Part shown: piece after piece, positions 32,069 to 41,102 of the stretch
How positions within the stretch are numbered: position 1 is the stretch's first letter
Layout of the letters: every line of letters begins with the position of its first letter
Source of the DNA: RUG11462 sp045539315
GTDB taxonomy: Bacteria; Bacillota; Clostridia; Oscillospirales; Acutalibacteraceae
DNA: 64,000 bases
Assembly (NCBI GenBank): GCA_045539315.1
Contig: JAZQFC010000030.1
Coordinates: 11,456-75,455, forward strand
Direction of reading: 5' to 3'
Made by a program: the position numbers and the translations under genes
The notes under the pieces: generated by a model
The model's input: the letters and a program-made list of their open reading frames with translations, nothing else
Told to the model about the DNA's origin: nothing
Databases searched by the model: none

Positions 32069-34423
32069 ATGAAAACAACCCTGAAAAAGCCGATGGGCTT
32101 TTTGTACCACGCCGTAAACAATTGCCCGAAACGGACTCTTGTTTTTCTGATTTTGCTTTCCTGCGGCGCGGTTTTCTTTCCGTATCTTCTCTTCAGAGAT
32201 TTCTTTCTTTTTAACGATATCGGAAGCGACACCGTAAACGTTTATTACCCCTTCCTTGCCTCTCTGCAGCGCAAGGTTTCCTCGGGCGATTTCACACTTT
32301 GGGATTTTACCCACGGGCTGGGCACCAACGCGATCACCCGTCAGGCCGATATCGGAAGCGTGTTCACGTGGATTTTGTGTTTGTTCCGTGCGGAACACCT
32401 GAAATATGGGCTGATTCTGATGCACCTGCTCAAAGTGGTGCTCACGGGCGTCGTCGGTTATTTATACCTCGATTGTTTTGCGCTTTCGAACAAGGTAAAA
32501 ATTACCGCGGCCTACGTTTTTGCCTTTAATGGATTTGTGATGTTATGGGGACAGCATTATTTCTTTGCAACCGCGTGTGCGACCGCCTGTTTCCTCCTAT
32601 ATGCAATCGAAAAGTGTCTTGTTTCCAAAAAAGGGTATCTGCTATTTGCTTTGGCCGTTTTCTTCAGTGCCTTTAATTCCTATTATTATGCCTATATGAC
32701 GTTGCTTATGGCGGCCGTTTACGCGCTCTTCCGCCTGATTGCCACCCACCAACTGTGCGAAATCAAACAATTTTTCGCCAAAATCGGTCGGTTGTTCGGG
32801 GCGGTCGTTTTGGGCATCGGTTTGGCGGCCTGTCTGTTTCTTCCTTCCATCAACACGGTCCTTTCGACCAGCGCCCGTCTTTCCGGCGAGATGTCGCTCG
32901 TGGAAAAAATCTTTTTTTACCTGACGGGTCCGTTCTATGACCGCGCCACCGCCAACGGCATTCTTGCGCGGTTTTTCTCCAACAATCTGTACGGCATCGG
33001 CGGCTACGAAGGTCCGATGAACTACTACGAGATGCCGCAGTGGTTCTTCTCGAGTTTTCTGCCGTTTTTTGCCGCGTTATTTGTCCTTGACACAGCCTTC
33101 AACAAAACTCTTTCCCGAAAAGCCAAGGTCTTAAAACTTTCGGGTGTAGTGCTGCTTTTATTCCTTGCGTTCCACCCCTTCCTGAGCGTTGTAATCAACG
33201 GTTTTGTGGCGCCGTTCTTCCGCTACACCTATCTGGTAATGCCGCTCTTTGCGCTTTGTATGGCGCAAATGCTTGAAAAACTGTTTGCGCGCCAAATTTC
33301 CAAAACCCATATTCTTCTCGCGGGCCTTTTTGAAACGGCGGCGCTCGCCTATACGCTCGGCACCATTCCTTCGGCCAAGGTCGGCGCGGTCTTTACGGCG
33401 GCAATTTATCTTTTGATGGCCGTCGGCCTTATCGTGTTGTTCTACTTCTTACAAAACAAACGTGTCTGCTGCCGCGTTTTATCGGTTACGGTGTGCCTTG
33501 GGTTGATTGTTGCCAACGTGACGATGGACAGTTACTTTACCAACAACCGCCGCGCGGTATTAAATGCGCAAAACTCCACCGTTGCCGAACCCTCGGGCAA
33601 CCGCGACGTACACGCGGCGCTCGAATACCTTCGCAAAACCGACACGTCCTTCTTCCGCACCGACAAAACCTTTCAGGATATTGCCTACTTAAACGACAGT
33701 ATGCTTCAAGGATATTACGGGGTTTCGGTTTATAACTCGGTTATCAACAAAGACGTGATTGAATTCGTTCAAAACGTTTGCCCCGAATTCAACCTCAACC
33801 CTTCCAACAGTTATTTTGACGTCAACCGAATTATAGACAATCCAAACGTTCTGTCCTTGTTGGGCGTAAAGTATATCCTGACAAAGGCGCCGCTCGAGAA
33901 CGCCGAAGAATACGAGCTGATTCACCGCGAAAACTCGGTTTCGATTTACCGAAACACCGCCTGTGAAGGCATTGGAAAAATCTATACCAAAGCTATTGCC
34001 TACGAAGACTTCGCGGCGCTCTCTCCCGAAGAAAAGAACGCGGTGCTCGGTAATACGCTTCTTATGGACAAGGCCTTTTCGGGAACAACGCCCCACGGGG
34101 CAGCCGTTCGGTTTGAACGCCCCGAAAAACAAAGTTTTCTTACGGGAACCGTAACGGTGGACCAAAACGCCCTTTTGATGCTTCCCGTTCCCAACGAGGA
34201 CGGTTGGACCGCCTTTGTCGACGGGAAAGCGGTCCAAATCAAGGAATGCGATTACGCCTTTATGGCGCTTGAAATAAAACCGGGCAAACACACGGTTGAA
34301 CTTCGCTACAAAACGCCCTTCTTTGCGGAAGGTCTGCTCGTTTCGGCCGTATCTTTCAGCGTTTACGGACTTTTGTGGTTGCTCGTTTTTTGGAAAAAGA
34401 AGAAGCAACAAAACGTTTTATAA
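32069..34423 (+). CDS. YfhO-family polytopic membrane protein
   Basis: 784 residues from ATG 32069 (AAAGGGGGA upstream). About a dozen transmembrane segments are followed by an extracellular C-terminal domain (about 500-750) and a final helix with a KKKK tail. Motifs such as LFNDIGSDTVNVYYPF, FAFNGFVMLWGQHYFFA and GWTAFVDGKAV are typical of YfhO. In Bacillus and Listeria YfhO-type proteins are GT-C-like transferases that add sugars to teichoic acids with GtrB partners. A GtrB-type gene lies at 47.7 kb. Confidence 0.87.
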   Translation: MKTTLKKPMGFLYHAVNNCPKRTLVFLILLSCGAVFFPYLLFRDFFLFNDIGSDTVNVYYPFLASLQRKVSSGDFTLWDFTHGLGTNAITRQADIGSVFTWILCLFRAEHLKYGLILMHLLKVVLTGVVGYLYLDCFALSNKVKITAAYVFAFNGFVMLWGQHYFFATACATACFLLYAIEKCLVSKKGYLLFALAVFFSAFNSYYYAYMTLLMAAVYALFRLIATHQLCEIKQFFAKIGRLFGAVVLGIGLAACLFLPSINTVLSTSARLSGEMSLVEKIFFYLTGPFYDRATANGILARFFSNNLYGIGGYEGPMNYYEMPQWFFSSFLPFFAALFVLDTAFNKTLSRKAKVLKLSGVVLLLFLAFHPFLSVVINGFVAPFFRYTYLVMPLFALCMAQMLEKLFARQISKTHILLAGLFETAALAYTLGTIPSAKVGAVFTAAIYLLMAVGLIVLFYFLQNKRVCCRVLSVTVCLGLIVANVTMDSYFTNNRRAVLNAQNSTVAEPSGNRDVHAALEYLRKTDTSFFRTDKTFQDIAYLNDSMLQGYYGVSVYNSVINKDVIEFVQNVCPEFNLNPSNSYFDVNRIIDNPNVLSLLGVKYILTKAPLENAEEYELIHRENSVSIYRNTACEGIGKIYTKAIAYEDFAALSPEEKNAVLGNTLLMDKAFSGTTPHGAAVRFERPEKQSFLTGTVTVDQNALLMLPVPNEDGWTAFVDGKAVQIKECDYAFMALEIKPGKHTVELRYKTPFFAEGLLVSAVSFSVYGLLWLLVFWKKKKQQNVL

Positions 34424-34431
34424 ATCCGAAA

Positions 34432-34473
34432 AAACCCTTTCTTGCCTTTGGGCGAAGAAGGGGTTTCTTTTTT
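34432..34473 (+). terminator. Terminator after the YfhO-type gene
   Basis: A long imperfect stem AAACCCTTTCTTGCC/GGCGAAGAAGGGGTTT is followed by a T run. Confidence 0.75.
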
Positions 34474-34505
34474 GGAAAATCTTGTGTTTTCAGCGCCGTC
34501 GAAGA

Positions 34506-34534
34506 TTGACTTTCTTTGTAGAAAATGATAAAAT
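34506..34534 (+). promoter_or_regulatory. Promoter of the uracil salvage operon
   Basis: TTGACT (34506-34511) and TAAAAT (34529-34534) are 17 bases apart. No PyrR-type leader is apparent in the 40 bases before the start. Confidence 0.65.
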
Positions 34535-34577
34535 AAAAATTAGCATAAAACCAAATTAACGGATAGGAGAATGAACC

Positions 34578-35951
34578 ATGGCTTCAAATCTTGTTTATGG
34601 CGTTCATGAAAAACCCCAGTTCAGCAAATTGATTGTCTTTGCAATCCAGCAACTGCTTGCTATTATGGCGGCAACCATCGCCGTTCCGGCAATCGTCGGC
34701 AACGGTATGTCGGCCTCGGCCGCGCTGTTCGGCGCCGGCGTCGGCACGTTGGTTTACCAACTCTTTACCAAATTCCGCAGTCCCGTTTTCCTCGGTTCAT
34801 CCTTTGCCTTTATCGGCTCGATGACGGCCGCTTTTGCCGGCGGCGTTTCGATGAGCCTCGGCTATTTGGGCCTTCTCATCGGTGCCGTTTGCGCCGGTTT
34901 GGTTTACGTAGTTATCGCGCTGGTTGTCAAGTTCGTCGGCGTTGGCTGGATCAATAAATTGATGCCTGCCGCCGTTATCGGCCCGACCGTTGCGATCATC
35001 GGTCTGTCGCTTGCAGGCGCCGCCGTCAAGGACGTTTTCTCGTACGGTCCGCAAAACAGCAACGGCGCATTCATTATGTCGGGCAACCTTTGGGTTTCCT
35101 TTGTCTGCGCGATGGTCACGCTCGTTGTGGTTGTTCTTTGCTCGACCTACGGCAAGAAAATGACCAAACTCATTCCCTTTATCATCGGCGTTCTTTCGGG
35201 CTATGCCGTTGCCCTCATCTTTACGGTCATCGGTTATTCGGCCGGAATCGATTCCTTAAAAATTATTGATTTCGCACCCTTCAAAGCCCTGGTGGCCGAC
35301 GGCGTTACGTTGAACACCTTCGTTTCGGTGCCCGAGTTCACCTTCATTGAGGCCTTCAAAGGCGTAAAAGAATTTGAAGTCGGCTATCTGGCAACGGTTG
35401 CCGTGGCTTACGTTCCGGTTGCCTTCGTTGTTTTCGCCGAGCATATTGCCGACCACAAGAACCTGTCGAGCATTATCGACACCGATTTGTTGGAAGACCC
35501 CGGTCTGCACCGCACCCTCTTGGGGGACGGCGTTGGTTCGATTGCGGGTGCCTTCTTCGGCGGCTGCCCCAACACCACCTACGGCGAGTCGGTCGGTTGC
35601 GTAGCCATTACGCGCAACGCTTCGGTCGCCACCATTACCACCACCGCCATTATGGCCCTTCTCATCGCCTTCGTTTCGCCCTTTGTTGCCTTCCTCGATT
35701 CGATTCCCGGTTGCGTCATGGGCGGCGTTTGCATCACGCTGTACGGCTTCATCGCCGTTTCGGGTCTGAAGATGATTCAGAAGGTTGATCTGGAAGACCA
35801 CGCCAACCTCTTTACCGTTTCGGTCATTCTGATTGCGGGTATCGGCGGTATGTCGATGGCGATTGGAAAAGTTACCATTACGTCGATTGCCTGTGCATTG
35901 ATTCTGGGCATCCTCGTCAACATTCTTCTCAACAAATTCAAAAAGGACTAA
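34578..35951 (+). CDS. uraA: Uracil permease (NCS2/UraA family)
   Basis: A 457-residue transporter with about 14 membrane segments. Family features include QQLLAIMAATIAVPAIV near the N-terminus, FLGSSFAFIGSM, the substrate-site VVFAEHIADHKNLS and CPNTTYGESVG. It imports uracil with protons. The next gene, 7 bases on, is upp, which converts the uracil to UMP, so substrate assignment is well supported. The antisense strand carries long open frames that are composition artefacts. Confidence 0.92.
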   Translation: MASNLVYGVHEKPQFSKLIVFAIQQLLAIMAATIAVPAIVGNGMSASAALFGAGVGTLVYQLFTKFRSPVFLGSSFAFIGSMTAAFAGGVSMSLGYLGLLIGAVCAGLVYVVIALVVKFVGVGWINKLMPAAVIGPTVAIIGLSLAGAAVKDVFSYGPQNSNGAFIMSGNLWVSFVCAMVTLVVVVLCSTYGKKMTKLIPFIIGVLSGYAVALIFTVIGYSAGIDSLKIIDFAPFKALVADGVTLNTFVSVPEFTFIEAFKGVKEFEVGYLATVAVAYVPVAFVVFAEHIADHKNLSSIIDTDLLEDPGLHRTLLGDGVGSIAGAFFGGCPNTTYGESVGCVAITRNASVATITTTAIMALLIAFVSPFVAFLDSIPGCVMGGVCITLYGFIAVSGLKMIQKVDLEDHANLFTVSVILIAGIGGMSMAIGKVTITSIACALILGILVNILLNKFKKD

Positions 35952-35958
35952 TTGCGCT

Positions 35959-36600
35959 ATGAAAAATTATGACAACGTGGTTATTTTTGACCACCCGTTA
36001 ATCCGCCACAAAATTGCCATTCTGCGTGATGAGCGCACCAGTATGAAAGAATTCCGCGAACTGGTTGAAGAAATCACCACGCTGATGACCTATGAAAGTT
36101 TGAAAGACGGCGTTCTCACGACCGACGTTGAAGTGACGACCCCGCTTGAAACCTGTACCCAAACCGTTGTGGTGGACGATTCGATTGTAATTATCCCCAT
36201 TTTGCGCGCAGGACTCGGGATGGTCAACGGCGTTCACGCGCTGTTTCCCTCGGCGAGAGTAGGCCACATCGGTATGTGCCGCAACGAAGAAACCCATCTG
36301 CCCGAAACCTACTACTGCAAACTGCCCGAGGACATTGAGGACAAGTTGGTGGTTGTGGTCGATCCGATGTTGGCCACCGGCGGCAGTGCTTGTGATGCGG
36401 TGCAACTTCTCAAAAACAAGGGTTGCAAAAACATTAAGTTTATGGCCATTATCGGCGCACCCGAAGGGGTCACTAAATTGGCCGAAACCCATCCCGACGT
36501 CGACATTTACGTTTCGACGCTCGACCGCTGCCTGAACGAAAACGCTTACATTCTGCCGGGTCTGGGCGACGCGGGCGACCGCCTGTTTGGCACAAAATAA
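35959..36600 (+). CDS. upp: Uracil phosphoribosyltransferase
   Basis: 213 residues, full length. It converts uracil and PRPP to UMP. The start has the family pattern DHPLIRHKIAILRDERTS. The PRPP-binding loop reads VVVDPMLATGGSA near residues 130-142, and the C-terminal uracil site is GLGDAGDRLFGT. It forms a two-gene salvage operon with the permease. Confidence 0.95.
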   Translation: MKNYDNVVIFDHPLIRHKIAILRDERTSMKEFRELVEEITTLMTYESLKDGVLTTDVEVTTPLETCTQTVVVDDSIVIIPILRAGLGMVNGVHALFPSARVGHIGMCRNEETHLPETYYCKLPEDIEDKLVVVVDPMLATGGSACDAVQLLKNKGCKNIKFMAIIGAPEGVTKLAETHPDVDIYVSTLDRCLNENAYILPGLGDAGDRLFGTK

Positions 36601-36617
36601 AATTTTCGGATTATAAA

Positions 36618-36658
36618 AACGCCGCAAGGTTTCGCAAAACGCCTTGCGGTGTTCTTTT
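36618..36658 (+). terminator. Terminator after upp
   Basis: The stem ACGCCGCAAGG/CCTTGCGGTGT has a short loop and is followed by TCTTTT. Confidence 0.78.
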
Positions 36659-36686
36659 AACTCACCATATCCTCCGCAAAATATAA

Positions 36687-36715
36687 TTTACACCCGCGCG
36701 CGAATGTGCTATACT
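36687..36715 (+). promoter_or_regulatory. Promoter of the corrinoid methyltransferase operon
   Basis: TTTACA (36687-36692) and TATACT (36710-36715) are 17 bases apart, 40 bases before the first gene. Confidence 0.7.
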
Positions 36716-36755
36716 GTATTTGGTAAAAAAGACGCAACCGTATAGGAGGAATATC

Positions 36756-37391
36756 ATGAGCATTTTAAGCGAAATCTCCGAAAACTTACAAAAAGGAAAA
36801 CATAAAATTGTCAAAGAATTGGTCCAACAAGCGCTCGATGAGGGCGTAAACGCTGCTGACATTCTGAACAACGGCCTGTTGGACGGTATGAACGTCATCG
36901 GCGAACTCTTTAAGGAAAACAAGGTTTACGTTCCCGAAGTGTTGATGGCCGCGCGTGCCATGAATATGGGCACCGCCGTTCTCAAACCCCACCTTGCCGC
37001 CGAGGGCGTTTCGGCCACGGGCAAGGTCTGTCTGGGTACGGTTCAGGGCGACCTGCACGACATTGGCAAAAACCTTGTAAAAATGATGCTCGAGGGCAAA
37101 GGGCTTGAGGTTGTTGACCTTGGAACCGACGTTGCCCCCGAAACCTTTGTACAAACAGCGATTGAAGAAAGTTGTCCGATTATCTGCTGTTCGGCGCTTT
37201 TGACCACCACCATGAGCGTGATGGGTGACGTTGTTAAAGCGGCCGAAGCCGCCGGCGTTCGCGATAAGGTGAAAATTATGATTGGCGGCGCCCCCGTCAA
37301 CGAAGAATTCCGCAAAGAAATCGGTGCCGACGTTTATACGATGGACGCCGCCAGTGCGGCCGACGCGGCGGTAGAACTCTGCAAAGGATAA
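36756..37391 (+). CDS. Corrinoid protein of a methyltransferase system
   Basis: 211 residues from ATG 36756 (TAGGAGG upstream). A helical cap domain (about 1-85) precedes a Rossmann B12-binding domain. The cobalt-ligand motif is GDLHDIGKNLV, followed by CCSALLTTT and MIGGAPV. It is of the MtaC/MtbC/MttC type and carries methyl groups on cobalt between two methyltransferases. The next three genes supply both enzymes and the activase, so this is the hub of the operon. Confidence 0.93.
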   Translation: MSILSEISENLQKGKHKIVKELVQQALDEGVNAADILNNGLLDGMNVIGELFKENKVYVPEVLMAARAMNMGTAVLKPHLAAEGVSATGKVCLGTVQGDLHDIGKNLVKMMLEGKGLEVVDLGTDVAPETFVQTAIEESCPIICCSALLTTTMSVMGDVVKAAEAAGVRDKVKIMIGGAPVNEEFRKEIGADVYTMDAASAADAAVELCKG

Positions 37392-37411
37392 AAACACACG
37401 GAGGAAGCATT

Positions 37412-38464
37412 ATGTTAACCGACAACTTTACCAAAGCCGCTCGATTTGAACGTCCCGATTATATTCCGATGCTCTTCAAAATCAACGCTTCCTGTTGGCA
37501 CCACTACCCCAAAGAGGCGCTTTGGGATTTGATGGCTGAACATAAATTTTTGTTTCCCGATTTTACGCGTCCCGCGCCCGATTGGGAGCCCCTCATTCCC
37601 GCGGTAGCGCTGGCCGATAAGCCCTACACCGACCCGATGGGTTGCGTTTGGAAAACGACCGACGACGGAATTACGGGCACGGTGCACGGCCACCCCTTGG
37701 AAGATTGGGACGCCTTTGGCACTTCGTGGCAAATGCCCGACCCCAACACCTGCGACGGACTTTACCCCGTCAATTGGGCCCAAGAGGAAGAAGTCTGGAA
37801 AAAACTCAACCTTAACGGTACGGGTTTTCGCGCCCGACTGCGCCACGGTCACACCTTTTTGCAACTCTGCGATCTGCGCGGCTACGAAAATCTGCTTTTT
37901 GATATGATGGACGAGGAACCGCTTTTGGACGAGTTGATTGACCAATTAACCGATTTTAATCTCGCGCTTGTCAACCGCTTCCTGAAAAACGGGTGCCGCT
38001 CGATGGGCTACCCCGAAGACCTCGGAATGCAGGTCGGCCCGATGCTTTCCCCCGAAATGTTCCGCCGATACATTAAACCGGCCTACCAAAAAATTATGGC
38101 ACCCGCCCGTGAAGCGGGGGTCCCGATTCATATGCATTCGGACGGAGATATCCGCCTTTTGGTCGACGATTTGGTCGAAAGCGGTGTCGAAGTCCTCAAT
38201 CTGCAAGACCTTGTCAACGGCATTAATTGGATTGCCGAAAAATTCCGCGGCAAGGTTTGTGTGGATCTGGATATTGACCGCCAGAAAATCACCCCACACG
38301 GAACCCCTCAGGAGATTGATGCGCTCATTCACGAGGAGGTTTCCAAAATTGCACTTCCCGAGGGCGGACTGAGTATGGTTTACGGATTGTACCCCGGTAT
38401 TCCGCTTGAAAACGTGAAAGCCGTGATGGACGCGATGGAAAAATACGCGTTCTTCTTCGATTGA
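37412..38464 (+). CDS. UroD-family corrinoid methyltransferase A
   Basis: 350 residues, uroporphyrinogen-decarboxylase fold. The stretch IHMHSDGDIRLLVDDLVESGVE is typical of the methyltransferase branch (MtaA/CmuA/MtvB). It lacks the N-terminal arginine motif of true heme UroD. It follows the corrinoid protein by 20 bases. It may be the first methyltransferase, taking methyl from an unknown donor such as a methoxylated compound, because the next gene looks more MtaA-like. The role split is inference. Confidence 0.85.
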   Translation: MLTDNFTKAARFERPDYIPMLFKINASCWHHYPKEALWDLMAEHKFLFPDFTRPAPDWEPLIPAVALADKPYTDPMGCVWKTTDDGITGTVHGHPLEDWDAFGTSWQMPDPNTCDGLYPVNWAQEEEVWKKLNLNGTGFRARLRHGHTFLQLCDLRGYENLLFDMMDEEPLLDELIDQLTDFNLALVNRFLKNGCRSMGYPEDLGMQVGPMLSPEMFRRYIKPAYQKIMAPAREAGVPIHMHSDGDIRLLVDDLVESGVEVLNLQDLVNGINWIAEKFRGKVCVDLDIDRQKITPHGTPQEIDALIHEEVSKIALPEGGLSMVYGLYPGIPLENVKAVMDAMEKYAFFFD

Positions 38465-38483
38465 TTCGGAAAGGAATTTATTT

Positions 38484-39500
38484 ATGCAAAACGTTACCGC
38501 CAAAGAATGGCTTGAAAGTTTATACGGCACCAACGCCAAAAAACCGTTGCCGATTCTCTCGTTTCCGTGTGTCGGCCTGTTGGGTACGACGGTCGGAAAA
38601 CTCGTGACCGACAGCCACCTTCAGGCACAGGGAATGAAACTCATTGCCGACAAGACCGACGCGGCCGCGGCCGTGAGTTTTATGGACCTTTCGGTCGAGG
38701 CCGAATGTTTCGGCGCCACGGTAGTGTTATCGGACGACGAAGTGCCGACCGTGAAGGGCCGCTTGATTGACGACGCCGACGCGGCTGAAGCCCTACCGAT
38801 TCCCGCCATCGGCAGCGGGCGCACGGGCGTTTATATCGACGCCGTAAAAGAAGCGTGTACCCTCATTACCGACCGCCCCGTTCTCGCGGGAATGATCGGT
38901 CCGTTTTCTCTGGCGGCGCGCCTCTTTGACGTTTCCGAGATTATGCTCGACTGTTTTGACGACCCCGATATGGTTCACACCGTACTCGAAAAGGTCACGC
39001 AGTTTTTGATCGATTACGCCCTGGCCTTCCGCGCGGCGGGAGCAAAGGGAATTATGATGGCCGAGCCCGTTGCGGGGCTCTTGTCCCCCGCGATGGAGGA
39101 AGAATTCTCGTCGCCCTACGTCAAGAAAATTGTTGACGCGGTAGGGACCGATGATTTTCTCGTACTGTATCATAACTGCGGCGATAACGTTCCCAAAATG
39201 CTCGATTCGATTTTATCGACCGGTTGCGCGGCCTACCATTTCGGTAACGCGTTCGACCTGAAAGAAGATATTTTCCCCTTTGTACCCGAGGACACCTTAA
39301 TTCTCGGCAACCTCGACCCGGCAGGCGTTTTGCGTATGGGTAGCCCTGAGTCGGTACGCCGGGAAACACTCAACCTCTTGGAAAAATGTGCCGGGTTCCC
39401 CAACTTCGTGTTGTCGTCGGGGTGCGATATTCCGCCCCGGACCCCGTGGGAAAATATGGAAAGTTTCTTTGCCGCGGCCAAAGAATTTTACGGAGAATAA
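38484..39500 (+). CDS. UroD-family corrinoid methyltransferase B (MtaA-like)
   Basis: 338 residues. The zinc-ligand pattern of MtaA is visible: H-x-C in LYHNCGDN and a later Cys in LSSGCDIPP, the residues that activate a thiol methyl acceptor in MtaA. It is therefore the best candidate for the second half-reaction, moving methyl from the corrinoid protein to an acceptor. Acceptor identity is open, since methanogenic coenzyme M is not expected here. It starts 19 bases after methyltransferase A. Confidence 0.85.
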   Translation: MQNVTAKEWLESLYGTNAKKPLPILSFPCVGLLGTTVGKLVTDSHLQAQGMKLIADKTDAAAAVSFMDLSVEAECFGATVVLSDDEVPTVKGRLIDDADAAEALPIPAIGSGRTGVYIDAVKEACTLITDRPVLAGMIGPFSLAARLFDVSEIMLDCFDDPDMVHTVLEKVTQFLIDYALAFRAAGAKGIMMAEPVAGLLSPAMEEEFSSPYVKKIVDAVGTDDFLVLYHNCGDNVPKMLDSILSTGCAAYHFGNAFDLKEDIFPFVPEDTLILGNLDPAGVLRMGSPESVRRETLNLLEKCAGFPNFVLSSGCDIPPRTPWENMESFFAAAKEFYGE

Positions 39501-39501
39501 C

Positions 39502-41004
39502 ATGTCCGAAAAACATACCGTTTTTGTAAGCGGAAACGAATTTTTACTCCCCGAAAACGCGCCTCTTTCAACCGTTTTATCGATCGAAAAACCCTGTGGC
39601 GGACACGGAAAATGCGGCAAATGCAAAGTGATTGCGCGCGGCAACCTTTCGGCGCCGAGTGCAGAAGAAAAAGCCCTTTTGTCGGCCGAAGAATTGGCCG
39701 CGGGGGTGCGCCTTGCCTGTTCGACCTATGCGCTGGGCGACTGTGAAGCAGAATTGCCCGACGAGCGGCACGAACGCATTGTGACCGACGGCCAACTGCC
39801 GCCCTTTACGTTGGACCCGACCTTTGAGCGCTACGGCGTTGCCGTGGACCTTGGTACGACGACCCTTGCCGCAAAACTTTATGACCGCGCGGGGCACCTC
39901 TTAGCCACCGATTCGCGCCTCAACCCCCAACAGGAATGGGGCGCCGACGTTGTTTCGCGTATCGAATCGGCGCTCGGCGGCAACGGGGAGCCACTGACCC
40001 GAGCGGTACAAAACGCCTTGTGTTCGTGTTTTTCCGCGTTGTGCGACGCGGCACGGATAAACCCCGCCGAAATCGACCGCGTAGTCCTCACGGGTAACAC
40101 GGTGATGCTCTCGCTTTTGACGGGTGAAAATGTCGAACCTTTTTCCCACTTACCCTTTGCCGTCAAGCGGCTGTTCGGCGAAACGCTCTCGGCGAAAGAT
40201 CTTGGCTTTTCGGACCTTGCGCCCGATACCGCCGTTTATCTGCCGCCTTGTATTTCGGCCTTTGTGGGCGCCGATATTACCTGCGCGCTGCTTTCGACCC
40301 ACCTGTGCCAAAAAGACACGGCGCTTCTTTTGGATATCGGCACCAACGGCGAAATCGCCCTTTGGCACCAAGGGGAATTGACCGTTTGTTCCACCGCCGC
40401 CGGCCCCGCCTTTGAGGGGGTTGGCATTACGATGGGTATGCGCAGTGCCGAGGGCGCCATTGATAAAGTTGAAGCCGTTGGAACAAAACTGTTTCCCCAC
40501 GTGATCGGCGGAAAAACCCCCGTCGGTATTTGCGGCAGCGGTCTTGTTGACGCGGCGGCCGCGCTCTTGCAAACGGGTGTATTGGACGAAAGCGGTTGTC
40601 TGGAAGACGAAACGGTCGTTCTCGAACCGCCCGTTTTTATCAACCAACAAGATATCCGAATGTTGCAACCCGCCAAAAGCGCCATTTGCGCGGGGTTGTT
40701 GACCCTGCTCGAACACTATAAACTCGACGCGGCGGCGGTAAACGCCGTTTTTATCGCGGGCGGATTCGGTTCTTATCTCAACAAAAACAACGCGGCGGCC
40801 ATCGGCCTTTTGCCGAAAGACTTGGCCAATCACGCCGAAACGGTCGGCAACGCCGCTCTTTCGGGCGCGTGTCTGCTGTTATTGGACCAAAGCGCCGCGA
40901 GCCAAATTCAAACCCTCGCCCGAAAAGGGCAAACGCTCGAACTGGCGGGCAACCCCGTTTTTTCCGATTGGTTTATGAAGGCGATGTCCTTTGAAACGTT
41001 TTAA
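39502..41004 (+). CDS. Corrinoid activation protein (RACE, ASKHA plus 2Fe-2S)
   Basis: 500 residues from ATG 39502 (GGAG upstream). An N-terminal ferredoxin-like domain has the 2Fe-2S cysteines in CGGHGKCGKC and later LACST. The C-terminal ASKHA ATPase domain contains GVAVDLGTTTLA, LLLDIGTNGEIAL, GICGSGLVD and FIAGGFGSYL. Such proteins use ATP to reduce inactive Co(II) corrinoid back to Co(I). It is shorter than many RACE proteins (about 600) because the linker is compact. It completes the operon. Confidence 0.92.
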   Translation: MSEKHTVFVSGNEFLLPENAPLSTVLSIEKPCGGHGKCGKCKVIARGNLSAPSAEEKALLSAEELAAGVRLACSTYALGDCEAELPDERHERIVTDGQLPPFTLDPTFERYGVAVDLGTTTLAAKLYDRAGHLLATDSRLNPQQEWGADVVSRIESALGGNGEPLTRAVQNALCSCFSALCDAARINPAEIDRVVLTGNTVMLSLLTGENVEPFSHLPFAVKRLFGETLSAKDLGFSDLAPDTAVYLPPCISAFVGADITCALLSTHLCQKDTALLLDIGTNGEIALWHQGELTVCSTAAGPAFEGVGITMGMRSAEGAIDKVEAVGTKLFPHVIGGKTPVGICGSGLVDAAAALLQTGVLDESGCLEDETVVLEPPVFINQQDIRMLQPAKSAICAGLLTLLEHYKLDAAAVNAVFIAGGFGSYLNKNNAAAIGLLPKDLANHAETVGNAALSGACLLLLDQSAASQIQTLARKGQTLELAGNPVFSDWFMKAMSFETF

Positions 41005-41015
41005 GTTTTCTTCTT

Positions 41016-41047
41016 TGCCGCCGCGTTTTTTGCGGCGGTATTTTTTG
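41016..41047 (+). terminator. Terminator of the corrinoid operon
   Basis: The perfect stem GCCGCCGC/GCGGCGGT-type pairing (41017-41024 with 41032-41039) is followed by ATTTTTT. Confidence 0.82.
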
Positions 41048-41076
41048 TTGAAAAAATATCATATTTATGCTATGAT
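41048..41076 (+). promoter_or_regulatory. Promoter of the pyruvyl-transferase / SLH genes
   Basis: TTGAAA (41048-41053) and TATGAT (41071-41076) are 17 bases apart. Confidence 0.68.
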
Positions 41077-41102
41077 AAACATAACGAAAGAGGGTGTTTT
41101 TA

